Shown piece by piece: positions 33,836-42,884 of a stretch of DNA of 64,000 nucleotides. How positions within the stretch are numbered: the stretch's first letter is position 1; each line of letters starts with the position of its first letter. The DNA is from Sphingomonas sp. HITSZ_GF. GTDB taxonomy: Bacteria; Pseudomonadota; Alphaproteobacteria; Sphingomonadales; Sphingomonadaceae. The position numbers and the translations under genes are program-made. The notes beneath the pieces were generated by a model. The model was not told the DNA's origin. It saw nothing but the letters and a program-made list of their open reading frames with translations, and ran no database searches. The stretch covers positions 1 through 64,000 of the forward strand of contig NZ_JARQXA010000001.1 in the NCBI RefSeq assembly GCF_029543155.1. The letters run 5' to 3'.

Positions 33836-35292
33836 GCCATGATCCTCCCCGCAAACTTGCTGACGGGGGCCGCGACCGGCCCGGTATATACCCAGCCCGC
33901 AAATGAGTTGGTGCGCTTCGCCGCGAGCGGGAAATCAGGGTTTTGCCCGGAGATGCGACGAAGCTCGGTGAGGAAAGCGGGTTGTTCGAGCGCGTTGCGT
34001 TTCCGCATCGTCTGGGCCCAATCGCGGTATGCGAGGAAGATTTCGTCCTTCCGCATCACGTTGGCCGAGATCGGCTTCAGGATCGCATCGCCGAAATGGT
34101 CGCCGCGATACTGGCCTTCGTTCTCCGCGAGCGCCTCGCCGAATTCTTGCACCGAGGACCGCACCGACTGGCGGGCCTGCATCTCGGCCATTTCCCGGCG
34201 AAAGGGTTCGCATGGATCGGCGGCAAGGTGGTCAACGCTGCACCACATCGCCCGGAAGTCCAACGCGTTCACGTAGGCGAATTCTGCCGGGCCAGACTGT
34301 GAGTTGAAATCAAGCTGGAAGAACCGACGAATGCCGGTCGGGTCGCTGATCAACTGTTCCAGCAGCTTGTTGCTCGCACCGATAAAACAAGAATTCTGTT
34401 CAAGCTCCACGGTCGCGTTCGTGCCCATCGGGCGATAGCTAAACGAGTCACGCGTGATCACTGCCTTGACAGCATCCATGTCGGCGCGATCCGCCTTGTT
34501 CATCTCGTCGAGAAAGAGCGCATAGTTGCGGAATAGGCTGGCTTCCCGATTATCCGACAGCCGGTTGAAATCGGTGGTGGCGAACAGCGAACCGAGTTCG
34601 GCCAAGAGCTTGGTGATGAATACTGATTTTCCGCAGCCCTGACTTCCGTAGATGACCGGCATCAGGTGGTAGGTGACGGTAAGCCCGGCGAGGCGTCGCT
34701 TAATCTGCCAAATGAATTTTTGCAGGACCGCGATGGTGATGTCCTCGGACACATTGCGCGTGTCGAAACTGTTTTGAACAAGGCCATGCCAATCGAACGA
34801 AGATTGCGTTGCGAGCTTCGCGAAGATGCGGTCGCGGACTTCCAGCGAGAGCCGCTTCTGGAAGAAGACAATCTCGTCAACGATGTTCTGTTTCTTGAAC
34901 TGATCACCCAGCAGGTTGCGGTTCAGGCTGGTGGCGTGCTCGATCAGGTCGTCCCAATCCATGCGGGCGCGACGGCGATGCATCGGCGATATCCAAGTAA
35001 GTGGTTGGGCCGCGTTCTCGTCGATGTCGAAATCGGTGCAGTCAAAGATTGCCTCGATTAGTTCGCGCGTCGTCGCGGGGACCGTGCCCAGAGCGGTGCG
35101 GATATTATGGGCGCGGTTCGCGCTGGCCATCGCTCGATTGAATTCCGCCTTGGTGCAGATACCAAGTTGGATGACGTGTGCCATCAATGTCGGGTAAGTA
35201 TTATTCGCGAGATCAAGGCGGGAAGTGATTTCCGATAGGTCGGGAGTAGTCGTCTGGCCAGCGATATAAACTTTGATTTCCTGTTCAGTCAT
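33832..35292 (-). CDS. VirE/D5-like P-loop replication helicase
   Basis: The 486-residue ATPase has Walker A GSQGCGKS (Lys222), Walker B FRNYALFLDEM, the sensor NSCFIGASN and the Arg finger region GIRRFFQLDF, matching virulence-associated E-like SF3-type ATPases. It probably unwinds the origin and works with the adjacent prim-pol. It starts at 35292 and is read from the AT-rich control region; minus-strand TATAAAT (near 35364-35370) with TTGCGC 18 bp before it is a candidate promoter. Confidence 0.85.
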   Translation of the reverse strand: MTEQEIKVYIAGQTTTPDLSEITSRLDLANNTYPTLMAHVIQLGICTKAEFNRAMASANRAHNIRTALGTVPATTRELIEAIFDCTDFDIDENAAQPLTWISPMHRRRARMDWDDLIEHATSLNRNLLGDQFKKQNIVDEIVFFQKRLSLEVRDRIFAKLATQSSFDWHGLVQNSFDTRNVSEDITIAVLQKFIWQIKRRLAGLTVTYHLMPVIYGSQGCGKSVFITKLLAELGSLFATTDFNRLSDNREASLFRNYALFLDEMNKADRADMDAVKAVITRDSFSYRPMGTNATVELEQNSCFIGASNKLLEQLISDPTGIRRFFQLDFNSQSGPAEFAYVNALDFRAMWCSVDHLAADPCEPFRREMAEMQARQSVRSSVQEFGEALAENEGQYRGDHFGDAILKPISANVMRKDEIFLAYRDWAQTMRKRNALEQPAFLTELRRISGQNPDFPLAAKRTNSFAGWVYTGPVAAPVSKFAGRIMA

Positions 35293-35851
35293 GTTTTCCT
35301 TTATACGAATTGGGAAAAGCCATCACTGCGTCGGCATCGGGACGGCATTCCCGGTTATGTTTTTATTTATACAGGTCCGTGGAAATCAGGCGCAATAAAA
35401 AAGAAAAGGCTCCACTCGGATGCCGCCGAGTGAGGCCAAGGTTGGAGCAAAACTAATACAGGAAACTTACTCTGATAAATGTATTTATACCAAACGCATC
35501 AGAGATGTGCCATTTAAATCGCACCAGAGGCGCGGATATATTGCGGCTACACAAATGGACTGATATCTACACCAACCTACACGCCCATTTTTTCAAAAAA
35601 TGGCTGAATACCGTGCTTTTTTATAGTAGTGGTGTAGTGTAGTTAATTTTATTAGATATAGAATAAAAACGTTATAAATTTATATATAGGTATAGGGAGT
35701 AATTAATTACACCACTCCACTTGGAAGGCAAAAACGGCAGATTTCTGCCATTCCTTGGTGTATTGGCGTGTATATGACTTGGTTGGGTTGTAATGCGCGG
35801 CCCCTCAAACCCGCCCCGGTATTTCCCGTTTGGTATCCGAATAAATATCTG
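35293..35851. promoter_or_regulatory. AT-rich control/origin-like region between early and late arms
   Basis: This 559-bp gene-free stretch separates the leftward replication operon from the rightward late arm. Repeated GGTGTA/TACACC words occur at 35567-35573, 35576-35582 (variant), 35631-35642 (two), 35708-35714, 35757-35762 and 35766-35772 (variant). AGTGGTGTA (35628-35636) inverts to TACACCACT (35708-35716) around a very AT-rich core. Other dyads are ATAAAT-GT-ATTTAT (about 35475-35488), CCATTTTTT-C-AAAAAATGG (35585-35603) and GGCAG-attt-CTGCC (35736-35749). It may hold the phage origin, promoters and operators (inference). Confidence 0.55.
35385..35492 (-). ncRNA. Candidate small RNA (leftward)
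   Basis: On the minus strand a TATAAAT -10 (about 35485) is followed, some 60 nt on, by the hairpin CACTCGG / CCGAGTG and then CCTTTTCTTTTTT. A promoter and a T-tailed stem with no reading frame between them suggest a short transcript. Not verified. Confidence 0.3.
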
Positions 35852-36220
35852 GTGCCCGACATACCCCCGAAATTCGGCCAGAGAGGGCCCTCACAGCGCC
35901 AAGGCGGCTCTGCCGGTAGCCGGGATAGGTCCGCAGCCTATAACCGCCTGAGACTGTCCCTGCTGCGCTCTGAGCCCCTGTGCCGTTATTGTCTGGCCCG
36001 GTCGGGCAAGGTGGTGCCAGCGGTGCTGGTTGACCATGTGGTGGCCTTATCCCTCGGTGGCACCAACGATCGAGATAATCTCGCCCCGGCCTGCCACGAC
36101 TGCAACGCAGCGAAGGCTGTAGCAGAGCAGCGATACATTCAGCGCGGCTATGATCTCGCCTTCGTCCACCTCGATCCCGAGCTTGGCGAATGGATCAGGC
36201 TCGCGGCGAGGTTAGCGTAG
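35852..36220 (+). CDS. HNH endonuclease
   Basis: The 122-residue protein has the HNH fold: zinc knuckle CRYC and CHDC, and the core VDHVVALSLGGTNDRDNLAP. HNH proteins next to terminases assist genome packaging in HK97-type phages. I start at GTG 35852 rather than an upstream ATG because TAAATAT lies 3 nt before it, the same box used by other late genes. Its end overlaps the leftward lipoprotein gene by 9 nt. Confidence 0.85.
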   Translation: MPDIPPKFGQRGPSQRQGGSAGSRDRSAAYNRLRLSLLRSEPLCRYCLARSGKVVPAVLVDHVVALSLGGTNDRDNLAPACHDCNAAKAVAEQRYIQRGYDLAFVHLDPELGEWIRLAARLA

Positions 36221-36592
36221 TGACGCATACCGATCGTTGGTGATGTCGTCGCGATCGCGTGGACGGCAGTCCGCAAGGAAGCGCTGCAAGGTGCGCTCGT
36301 CCTTGATCGCCTCGTCCATGGCCGCAGGCGCAATATATGCGGTGCCATCCGGGTAAGCGATCCATGGACGATCGCCCACATACTTGCCGTCGCGGTTCTT
36401 GGCATTGACGCCACCGCAGACATTGCCCCGCACCGAGACACCATCCACCTTGGTGATCCGCGCACTATCGGGATCATGGAGCGATGCCAGCACCGTCCGC
36501 TTCGCCTTCTCGATAGCGATTTGGTCCGCAGTCATGCCCGCATGGCAGGCCGAGAGCGCGAGGATGGAGATCGCAAGGGTGAGTTTCTTCAT
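36212..36592 (-). CDS. Prophage lipoprotein
   Basis: The 126-residue protein has a lipoprotein signal (KKLTLAISILALSAC; Cys16 lipid site) and a mature part with two further Cys (NVCGGVNAKNRDG, ADCRPRDRDD). It lies on the strand opposite to the late genes, like a moron. Phage lipoproteins often modify or block receptors; the role here is inferred. Confidence 0.65.
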   Translation of the reverse strand: MKKLTLAISILALSACHAGMTADQIAIEKAKRTVLASLHDPDSARITKVDGVSVRGNVCGGVNAKNRDGKYVGDRPWIAYPDGTAYIAPAAMDEAIKDERTLQRFLADCRPRDRDDITNDRYASLR

Positions 36593-36848
36593 GGGCAGTC
36601 CTATTCCGAGCGGCGGATCATACCAGAGGATCGGCAGAAACGCGAACTTATTGAACTACTTAGCATGATCGTGAAGCTAAATAACATTGGCGGTGATGAT
36701 CCGCCCAGCATGGCCGAGGCTCGCGGCGGAGAGGGTGGTGACGAGCCTACAGCCACCCTCAGAGGGGGCGGGGTAAATCATCCAAGGATATCAATAGCTT
36801 ACACCACGCCCCCGTCTTTTTTCGACTCTGTCAGAATAAAACTTCGGC

Positions 36849-37439
36849 TCACTCGCCCGCGAAGATGTAGCGGCCACCCCGACCTACGAGAGAAAACAGG
36901 ATCACAAACCCTATTCCGACGAACAGGATCGACCCACGTTCATCGCTAACTATCGGTCGATAGTCCTCATAGTTGTCAGGGACACGGTTGACGTGGGTGC
37001 GATCCCAGCGCGCTTGCTCGGCCTGCGTTTCCCAGATCGAACTGGTAGCTGTCGCGACGAAGAGCAGTGTCAGGGCAAGAGCGATGGCGGCCAGCCCTGT
37101 GCACGTCCAATGGAATACGCGCCCCAGCCGCACCGCGATGTTCGTCTCGGCCTTGATTTCTCTTGGCCAAATAAAGCTCGGCATGCGGAAATCCCCCCGG
37201 TTCAGTTTCCTGACTTCCTGCCAGTAATACGAGCCCGCCATGTAAGCGGCAAACACGCAACCCGCGATCGTGCCATACTCGATAAATGAAACCCGAGGCT
37301 TGCGCGGAGTCATCCCGAGATAGGGAAGGATGAGGCTGATCGCAGAAAGTGCGCCGATGATGAGAAACGCTGTCGCGAAACCTGCGGCTGCTAAGCCAAG
37401 AGGCATCCAGAGCCATCGCTCGCTTCGTGTATGCTTCAT
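36849..37439 (-). CDS. Prophage membrane protein (four helices)
   Basis: 196 residues with hydrophobic segments near 10-40, 55-70, 110-135 and 170-185. It starts KHTRSERWLWMPLGLAAAGF. No family recognised. Antisense to the late operon, between HNH and terS, so another possible superinfection-exclusion factor. The preceding 36593-36848 is non-coding as far as I can tell; it has a GAGGGTGG/CCACCCTC hairpin (36731-36760). Confidence 0.6.
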   Translation of the reverse strand: MKHTRSERWLWMPLGLAAAGFATAFLIIGALSAISLILPYLGMTPRKPRVSFIEYGTIAGCVFAAYMAGSYYWQEVRKLNRGDFRMPSFIWPREIKAETNIAVRLGRVFHWTCTGLAAIALALTLLFVATATSSIWETQAEQARWDRTHVNRVPDNYEDYRPIVSDERGSILFVGIGFVILFSLVGRGGRYIFAGE

Positions 37440-37466
37440 CAAATCGGCCCCCGCCTAAATACCCCC

Positions 37467-37880
37467 ATGAAGAGCGGAAGACGTATCGCCAACCCGAAGA
37501 CCAAGCAAATGGCTGGGACCTACAGAAAAGACCGGCATGGTGACATCGCGCCTATCGCCGCGACCCCGATCCCGACCGGTCCAAAGCAACCCGCCTACCT
37601 CACGCCAGAGGGCAAGCTCGTATGGGCCGAGGAAATCAACCGCGTGACCGCGCTGGGCGCAACCGAGGCGGATAGCAGCGCCTTTGCCCGCTACTGTGAA
37701 ATGGAAGCCCACTTCCGGCTTGCGATCATGGCCGGTGACGATTTCCCGACCGGTGTCATGCTCACCGAGCTGCGCCGCTACGCCGAACTGTTTGGTATCG
37801 CTGGCCTGCGCTCTCGCCTCGCGAAGATCGGCACCGCAGAGCCGGTCCAGTCATCGCCGTATCAGATAAGGAAGAAATGA
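37467..37880 (+). CDS. Terminase small subunit (P27-like)
   Basis: 137 residues with a basic N-terminus (KSGRRIANPKTKQMAGTYRK), PAYLTPEGKLVWAEEINRVT and the helical LTELRRYAELFGIAGLRSRL, matching P27-type small terminases that bind the packaging site. Box TAAATAC (37456-37462) lies 4 nt before ATG 37467; there is no Shine-Dalgarno. It overlaps the next gene by ATGA. Confidence 0.8.
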   Translation: MKSGRRIANPKTKQMAGTYRKDRHGDIAPIAATPIPTGPKQPAYLTPEGKLVWAEEINRVTALGATEADSSAFARYCEMEAHFRLAIMAGDDFPTGVMLTELRRYAELFGIAGLRSRLAKIGTAEPVQSSPYQIRKK

Positions 37881-38068
37881 CCGACCATTACGCGTGGTTC
37901 GCGAGCGATCGAGACGCGGAAATTGCCCGCTGGATCGATGAAAACCTGACCGAAACCACCTATGCGATCGGGCGGAAGGCACGAAACAAGCGCTCGATCA
38001 TCGTATATTTCGGCTCCGAGATGGACCTGATTTTGTTCAAGATCGTGTGGGGAGACGCGTTCGTCTAA
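37877..38068 (+). CDS. Hypothetical protein between terminase genes (63 aa)
   Basis: TDHYAWFASDRDAEIARWID at the start and IVYFGSEMDLILFKIVWGDA at the end. No family recognised. Coupled to terS by ATGA; its stop TAA is the first part of the TAAATAT box before terL. Confidence 0.6.
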   Translation: MTDHYAWFASDRDAEIARWIDENLTETTYAIGRKARNKRSIIVYFGSEMDLILFKIVWGDAFV

Positions 38069-38075
38069 ATATTGG

Positions 38076-39740
38076 GTGCTCAAACTACCCAAGAATTCAT
38101 ACTCGGCCCGCGCAGTTGACTACGCCAAGGACATAACGAGCGGCAAAATAGCCGCTTGTTGGCAGGTCGTGGCGCAGTGCCAGCGCTTTCTCGATGACTT
38201 CTCACGCAGCGACATCGTTTTCGACATCGATGAGGCTGAAGCAGTGTGCGTGTTCGCCGAAGCTTGCCCTCATGTGAAGGGGCCTCTCTCCGGCGAACCA
38301 ATAGAATTGGACGCCTATCAGATTTTCACTCTCGTGAATCTGTTTGGCTGGCTCACCACGGCGACCCGAATTCGCCGCTACAGAGAAGCCTTTATCCTAC
38401 TTCCACGCGGTAACGCGAAGAGCACGCTCGCGGCTATCATCGCCCTCTACATGACATTTTGTCTCGGGCAGGGAGGTGCGGAAGGACTCTCCGGCGCGAC
38501 TTCGCTAAAGCAGGCTAATGCGGTCTTCCATCCGGCAAAGAGGATGGTCGAACTCACGCCAGCAATGGCGCAGAATCTCGGGTTAGAGGTTGCCGCAAAA
38601 TCAATCTACCAGCCCGAAACCGGAAGTTCATTCCAGCCCGTCAAGGCGAAGACCGAAGACGGTGGCCTGCCATGGATCGCCATCGCGGATGAGCTTCATC
38701 AGGCGCTCGACGAGACGCAGCTAAACGCGTTCCGCACCGGCATGGGCAAGCGTCGAGGCGCTGACCCCTTGCTTCTCATCATCTCGACCGCTGGCACCAA
38801 CCCCGCAGGCGTATGCCGTCAAGAACAGCTATATTTCGAGGCCGTGCTCAAGGGCTCGACCATCGATGATAGCAAGTTTGCGCTCATCTACACTATCGAT
38901 GAAGCCGACGATTGGACCGACTTCACGGTTTGGAAGAAAGCCAATCCGGGCTGGGGAAGCTCGGTAGATGAGAACCATCTACGCAGCGAATACGAGAAGG
39001 CGCTACAGAGTCCTTCATATCAGACCAACTGCCTCACGAAGTATCTCAACGTCTGGTGCAATACCGCCAGCGGGTGGCTGAATTCCAGAGATTGGGCCAA
39101 TGCAGCGGGCGAATTTACCATCCCGCCATATGCGCGTTGTTTCCTCGGTGTCGATCTCTCAACCAAGACCGACATAACGGCGATTTCCTTGGTGGCGGTT
39201 ATGCCAGATGGAAAGCGTTCAATAAGCCCTTACCTGTTTCTACCAGAGGGCGCGCTTCTGCGCTCGAAGAATGCCAAGGCTTATGCTGAGTGGATCGCCT
39301 CCGGGGCGCTGATCCAAACCGATGGCAGCGCGAGTGATCACCAAGCGGTTGAGGACAAGATCAGAAAGCTTTGCAAAGCCCATAAGGTTGAGGCGGTCTT
39401 GTTCGATAGCTGGCAGGCCGCAGGTATGATGCAGCGCCTCCAAGCCGATGGCATCGAGTGCATGGAGTTTGGTCAGACGGCCAGAAACTTTACTGCACCG
39501 ATGACGGACTTCGAGGCTGATTTGATGAATGGAAAGATCATTCATCCCGATAATCCCTGCCTGAACTGGATGGCGGGCAATGCCTCGGTGAGGCAGGCCG
39601 GAATCTTGAAGTCTCTTACCAAACCATCCGGTCAAGATCATCTGAAGATCGACGGTATTGCGGCGACTTTGATGGCCTACGCGGCTTCATCTGCGGAAGC
39701 TCCGGCACCACCGCCAGCCATGGAAGTTTTGTGGTTCTGA
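38076..39740 (+). CDS. terL: Terminase large subunit
   Basis: The 554-residue packaging motor has an N-terminal ATPase with Walker A LLPRGNAKST (108-117) and Walker B LPWIAIADELHQ (near 205), and a C-terminal RNase H-like nuclease with GVDLSTKTDIT (near 360) and FEADLMNGKI. It drives DNA into proheads and cuts the concatemer. GTG 38076 follows box TAAATAT (38066-38072); the start lies in a TTGGGT/ACCCAA dyad. Confidence 0.95.
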   Translation: MLKLPKNSYSARAVDYAKDITSGKIAACWQVVAQCQRFLDDFSRSDIVFDIDEAEAVCVFAEACPHVKGPLSGEPIELDAYQIFTLVNLFGWLTTATRIRRYREAFILLPRGNAKSTLAAIIALYMTFCLGQGGAEGLSGATSLKQANAVFHPAKRMVELTPAMAQNLGLEVAAKSIYQPETGSSFQPVKAKTEDGGLPWIAIADELHQALDETQLNAFRTGMGKRRGADPLLLIISTAGTNPAGVCRQEQLYFEAVLKGSTIDDSKFALIYTIDEADDWTDFTVWKKANPGWGSSVDENHLRSEYEKALQSPSYQTNCLTKYLNVWCNTASGWLNSRDWANAAGEFTIPPYARCFLGVDLSTKTDITAISLVAVMPDGKRSISPYLFLPEGALLRSKNAKAYAEWIASGALIQTDGSASDHQAVEDKIRKLCKAHKVEAVLFDSWQAAGMMQRLQADGIECMEFGQTARNFTAPMTDFEADLMNGKIIHPDNPCLNWMAGNASVRQAGILKSLTKPSGQDHLKIDGIAATLMAYAASSAEAPAPPPAMEVLWF

Positions 39741-39750
39741 TAAATACGGG

Positions 39751-40968
39751 ATGTCCAACTACATCCTTGATCTCTTCGGCCTTCAGCGCAAGTCTTTTAC
39801 CTCCGAGCCAATGCCGGTTATGCGCCGCTCGGAGGAGTATGTCGAAGACCGGATCGCGAACGAAGACATTAACGGATATGTGAGCGTAGCCTACGCCTGC
39901 GCAACGGTCATATCCGAAGGCTTGGCGATCCCGCCGATGTATCTTCAGCAGATTACTTCAAAGGGGCGGTCATTCGCCACGAACCATTCTCTTTATCCGC
40001 TCGTGAACAGCGCGCCGAATGCACTTCAGACCAGCTATGAATTTCGGGAGACGATGGGCTGGCAGGCCGCCACCGTTGGCGATGCATATGCATGGCTAAA
40101 TCGCAGCAAGCGCGGCGAAATTCTTGAGATCGTCCCGCTCAAGCCAACCGAAATCAGCCGGGTCGATCCTGTCGCGGTCGGGGCGCTGCCCACATTCACG
40201 CTGGGCGGGCGTGCCGTGGCGAATGCGGACATCTGGCATTTCCGTGGCCGCTCGCATGACCGGCACGGTGGCGTCAACATGATGAACGCGGCGCAAAGCG
40301 CTATCATGCTCGCCTCTGTCGCAGAGAGCTTCGGTGTCGATCTCTTCAAGAACCGCGCCGCGCTCGAAGGGATCATATCCCCTGAAGGCAATCTCGACGC
40401 CGCTGGTTTCGAGAAGCTGAAGGAGTCCTTCGCCAAGCGTCACACAACCCCCGGACAGAAGGGCAAGACTGCGTTCTTCCCCGTCGATATCAAATATACT
40501 CCGGTCTCGGCGACGGCCACAGATGCACAGTGGTTGGAGACCCGCCGCTATCAGGTTGAAGAGATTTGTCGCTACTTCCGCGTCTCGCCCACGAAGGTAT
40601 TTTCGACGCTCGGAAGTCAGTCTTATAACAGCGTTGAACAGGCTCACATCGCGCACGATGCTGATACGGATGCGCATTGGCATGAGCGCTTCGCGCAGAG
40701 CGCTACGAAGGCGCTACTGAGTGACCAAGAGCGGGCCAAGGGGTTCGCAGTTGTTATCGATAATCGCGCGGCTCTGCGTGGCACCGCCATGGAGCGGGCA
40801 ACCTATTACAACGCAGGTATCTCGGGCGGCTGGATGACGCGCAATGAAGCGCGTGAAGCTGAGGGATATGATCGGTCGAGCGATCCCGAAGCAGATAAGC
40901 TGACACCGGCTGCAAATCTCTTTGGTCCAACAACCAGCGAAGGGACGCCTGACACTCCATCGGAATAA
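39751..40968 (+). CDS. HK97-family portal protein
   Basis: The 405-residue portal begins SNYILDLFGLQRKSFTSEPM; RSEEYVEDRIANEDINGYVS and YFRVSPTKVFSTLGSQSYNS are typical of HK97 gp3-type portals. It forms the dodecameric channel for DNA. Box TAAATAC lies 3 nt before ATG 39751, and GGATGT/ACATCC pairs over the start codon. Confidence 0.93.
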   Translation: MSNYILDLFGLQRKSFTSEPMPVMRRSEEYVEDRIANEDINGYVSVAYACATVISEGLAIPPMYLQQITSKGRSFATNHSLYPLVNSAPNALQTSYEFRETMGWQAATVGDAYAWLNRSKRGEILEIVPLKPTEISRVDPVAVGALPTFTLGGRAVANADIWHFRGRSHDRHGGVNMMNAAQSAIMLASVAESFGVDLFKNRAALEGIISPEGNLDAAGFEKLKESFAKRHTTPGQKGKTAFFPVDIKYTPVSATATDAQWLETRRYQVEEICRYFRVSPTKVFSTLGSQSYNSVEQAHIAHDADTDAHWHERFAQSATKALLSDQERAKGFAVVIDNRAALRGTAMERATYYNAGISGGWMTRNEAREAEGYDRSSDPEADKLTPAANLFGPTTSEGTPDTPSE

Positions 40969-40975
40969 ATAACCG

Positions 40976-41689
40976 ATGGAAAGAAAGCAGTTCGTAAGCC
41001 GCCTTGAAATCAAGCTCGCGGTGAATCCTGAAGCCGAGACAGAAGCCAAATCTTTCACCGGATATGGCGCGTATTTCAACAACGAAGATAGCTACGGGGA
41101 CATCATCGTCCCCGGTGCATTCACGGCCTCCATCGCAAAGCATGCTGCGGCGGGAACGATGCCGCTTATGCTCTTCAATCATGACGCTTGGCATACTCTG
41201 CCTGCGGGTGTTTGGAAGTCGATGAAGGAAGATGAGCACGGCCTTCTCGTTGAAGGTGAGTTGCTCGACACGACGCTCGGTCAGGACGTTTACAAGGCGC
41301 TCAAGGCTGGCGCGATCTCTGGCCTCAGCATCGGGTTCTATTGCACCGGATACGAGAACGAAAAGGGCGTTCGGAAGATCACCGAAGCCGATCTCAAAGA
41401 AATCTCCATCGTGACTTTTCCGGCGAACGATCTCGCCCGCGTCGCTGATGTGAAATCCGAAGACGAAGATACCGATGAAGCGCTCAAGGTGACGCTCGCA
41501 AAGGCGGGCTTCAGTCAGGAAGCGGTTGAGGCGCTTTTCGCTTCGCGAGCCAATGAAGAAGAGCCCGAAGAAGTCAGCGAAGACGCTGAATCCGAGCAAT
41601 CAGAAGACGAAGCTAAATACGATTGGTCCGTAGTTTTGGCGGCCATTCAAAAATCTGTTGAAACAACCAAGGAGATGTATGTCCGCTAA
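40976..41689 (+). CDS. HK97-family prohead protease
   Basis: The 237-residue U35/S78 protease has His in LFNHDAWHTLPAG (near 67) and the catalytic Ser in AGAISGLSIGF (near 120). After about residue 150 it carries an acidic extension (EEEPEEVSEDAESEQSEDEA) that may act as scaffold. It matures the prohead. Box TAAATAA, in a TCCATCGG/CCGATGGA hairpin loop, precedes ATG 40976. The end overlaps the capsid gene by 11 nt. Confidence 0.92.
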   Translation: MERKQFVSRLEIKLAVNPEAETEAKSFTGYGAYFNNEDSYGDIIVPGAFTASIAKHAAAGTMPLMLFNHDAWHTLPAGVWKSMKEDEHGLLVEGELLDTTLGQDVYKALKAGAISGLSIGFYCTGYENEKGVRKITEADLKEISIVTFPANDLARVADVKSEDEDTDEALKVTLAKAGFSQEAVEALFASRANEEEPEEVSEDAESEQSEDEAKYDWSVVLAAIQKSVETTKEMYVR

Positions 41690-42809
41690 TGACCTGACTA
41701 CCGAACTCAATAAGCTGACCGAAGAGTTCAAGAGCGCGATTGGACGCGCCGACGAAGCCGCTACCGAGCGCCTTAACAATGCAATTGCTGAAGTCGAAGG
41801 CAAGATGCGCAGCCTTCAGGCTGAAGCCAACCGCCCGACCGGTGATGCGAATGACGACGCGGAAGTAAAGAGCTACCGCGAATATCTGCGCACCCGCGAC
41901 ATCAAGTCGATGTCTGTCGGTTCTGCGACGGACGGTGGTGTCACTGTCCCGAAGATCATCCATTCGCAGATTCAGGCTTACCTTCGCGATAACAGCGCCA
42001 TGCGCCAGATCGCTTCGGTAGTTTCGACTTCGACCCCCGATTACAACTTCCCGGTTCAGACCACTGGCTCGACTGCTGAGTGGACCGGTGAGACCGCTAC
42101 CCGCAACACGACCGGCACCCCGACCATCGTGAACGTCAAGCCGCCTGTCGGTGAGCTTGTTGCTCGCGCGCTGATCACTCAGACGCTGATCGAGGATTCC
42201 GCGTATGATCTTCAGTCGTTCCTCGTGAACGACCTCGGTGAGAGCTTCAACGCAGCGACCGGCACTGCCTTCGTCACTGGTGATGGCACGAACCAGCCAA
42301 AGGGTCTTTTGAGCTATCCCACTGCGGCTGTCACCGACAAGGCTGGCACGCGTCCTTACGGCACGTTCCAGCACATCGCGAGCGGCACCAGTGCTGCACT
42401 CGGCGACGCTGAGAAGCTGATGGACCTCACCATGGCGGTGAAGCCCGGCTATCGCGCCAAGGGCAAGTTCGTGATGACCCGTGCAACCCTGAACTTTTAC
42501 CGAAAGTTGAAGGACAACAACGGCCAGTTCATCTGGCAGCCGTCGCTTCAGGCGGGTGTTCCTTCGACCCTTCTCGGCTACCCGGTCTATGAAGACGAGA
42601 ACATGGGCGAGGCTGGCACCGCTGGTGCGCTCGCGGTTGCCTTCGGCGACTTCGAGGCCGGTTACGTGATCGTCGATCGCGTGTCGATGAGCACCATGGT
42701 TGACCCGTATTCGTTCGATCCGTTCATCGCGATCAAGGCTCGTGCCCGCGTCGGTGGTGCCGCGAAGGACACCTCTGCGATCAAATTCCTGAAGCTCGCT
42801 GCTTCGTAA
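41679..42809 (+). CDS. HK97-family major capsid protein
   Basis: 376 residues. The first ~65 form a delta-domain-like coiled coil (LNKLTEEFKSAIGRADEAAT) that the protease should remove, then the HK97 fold (GGVTVPKIIHSQIQAYLRDN, AFVTGDGTNQPKGLL). It uses a true Shine-Dalgarno (AAGGAG) rather than a TAAATAY box. A strong terminator follows. Confidence 0.95.
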   Translation: MSANDLTTELNKLTEEFKSAIGRADEAATERLNNAIAEVEGKMRSLQAEANRPTGDANDDAEVKSYREYLRTRDIKSMSVGSATDGGVTVPKIIHSQIQAYLRDNSAMRQIASVVSTSTPDYNFPVQTTGSTAEWTGETATRNTTGTPTIVNVKPPVGELVARALITQTLIEDSAYDLQSFLVNDLGESFNAATGTAFVTGDGTNQPKGLLSYPTAAVTDKAGTRPYGTFQHIASGTSAALGDAEKLMDLTMAVKPGYRAKGKFVMTRATLNFYRKLKDNNGQFIWQPSLQAGVPSTLLGYPVYEDENMGEAGTAGALAVAFGDFEAGYVIVDRVSMSTMVDPYSFDPFIAIKARARVGGAAKDTSAIKFLKLAAS

Positions 42810-42832
42810 GAACGAGATCATCAATCCAAATG

Positions 42833-42865
42833 AGCCGGGCGAGCGTGAGCTTCCCGGCTTTTTTG
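42833..42865 (+). terminator. Intrinsic terminator after the capsid gene
   Basis: AGCCGGG (42833-42839) pairs with CCCGGCT (42853-42859), followed by TTTTTT. It would reduce expression of tail genes relative to capsid, or require a new promoter downstream. Confidence 0.85.
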
Positions 42866-42884
42866 TTGCCCGAATAAATACGTG

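Noticed and set aside
33188..34276. 362-codon frame on + opposite prim-pol and helicase
   Set aside because: Antisense shadow; AEP and P-loop motifs are intact on the - strand.
36678..36684. TAAATAA at 36678
   Set aside because: No start codon at the conserved spacing; the next ATG is 12 nt or more away in a frame with no convincing gene.
36476..36949. 157-codon frame on + in the 36.5-36.9 kb stretch
   Set aside because: Overlaps two opposite-strand genes; a short part (DRQKRELIELLSMIVKLN) looks protein-like but has no usable start.
41614..41620. TAAATAC inside the protease gene
   Set aside because: It lies within codons for EAKYDW, with no start codon at 3-4 nt, so it is treated as chance.
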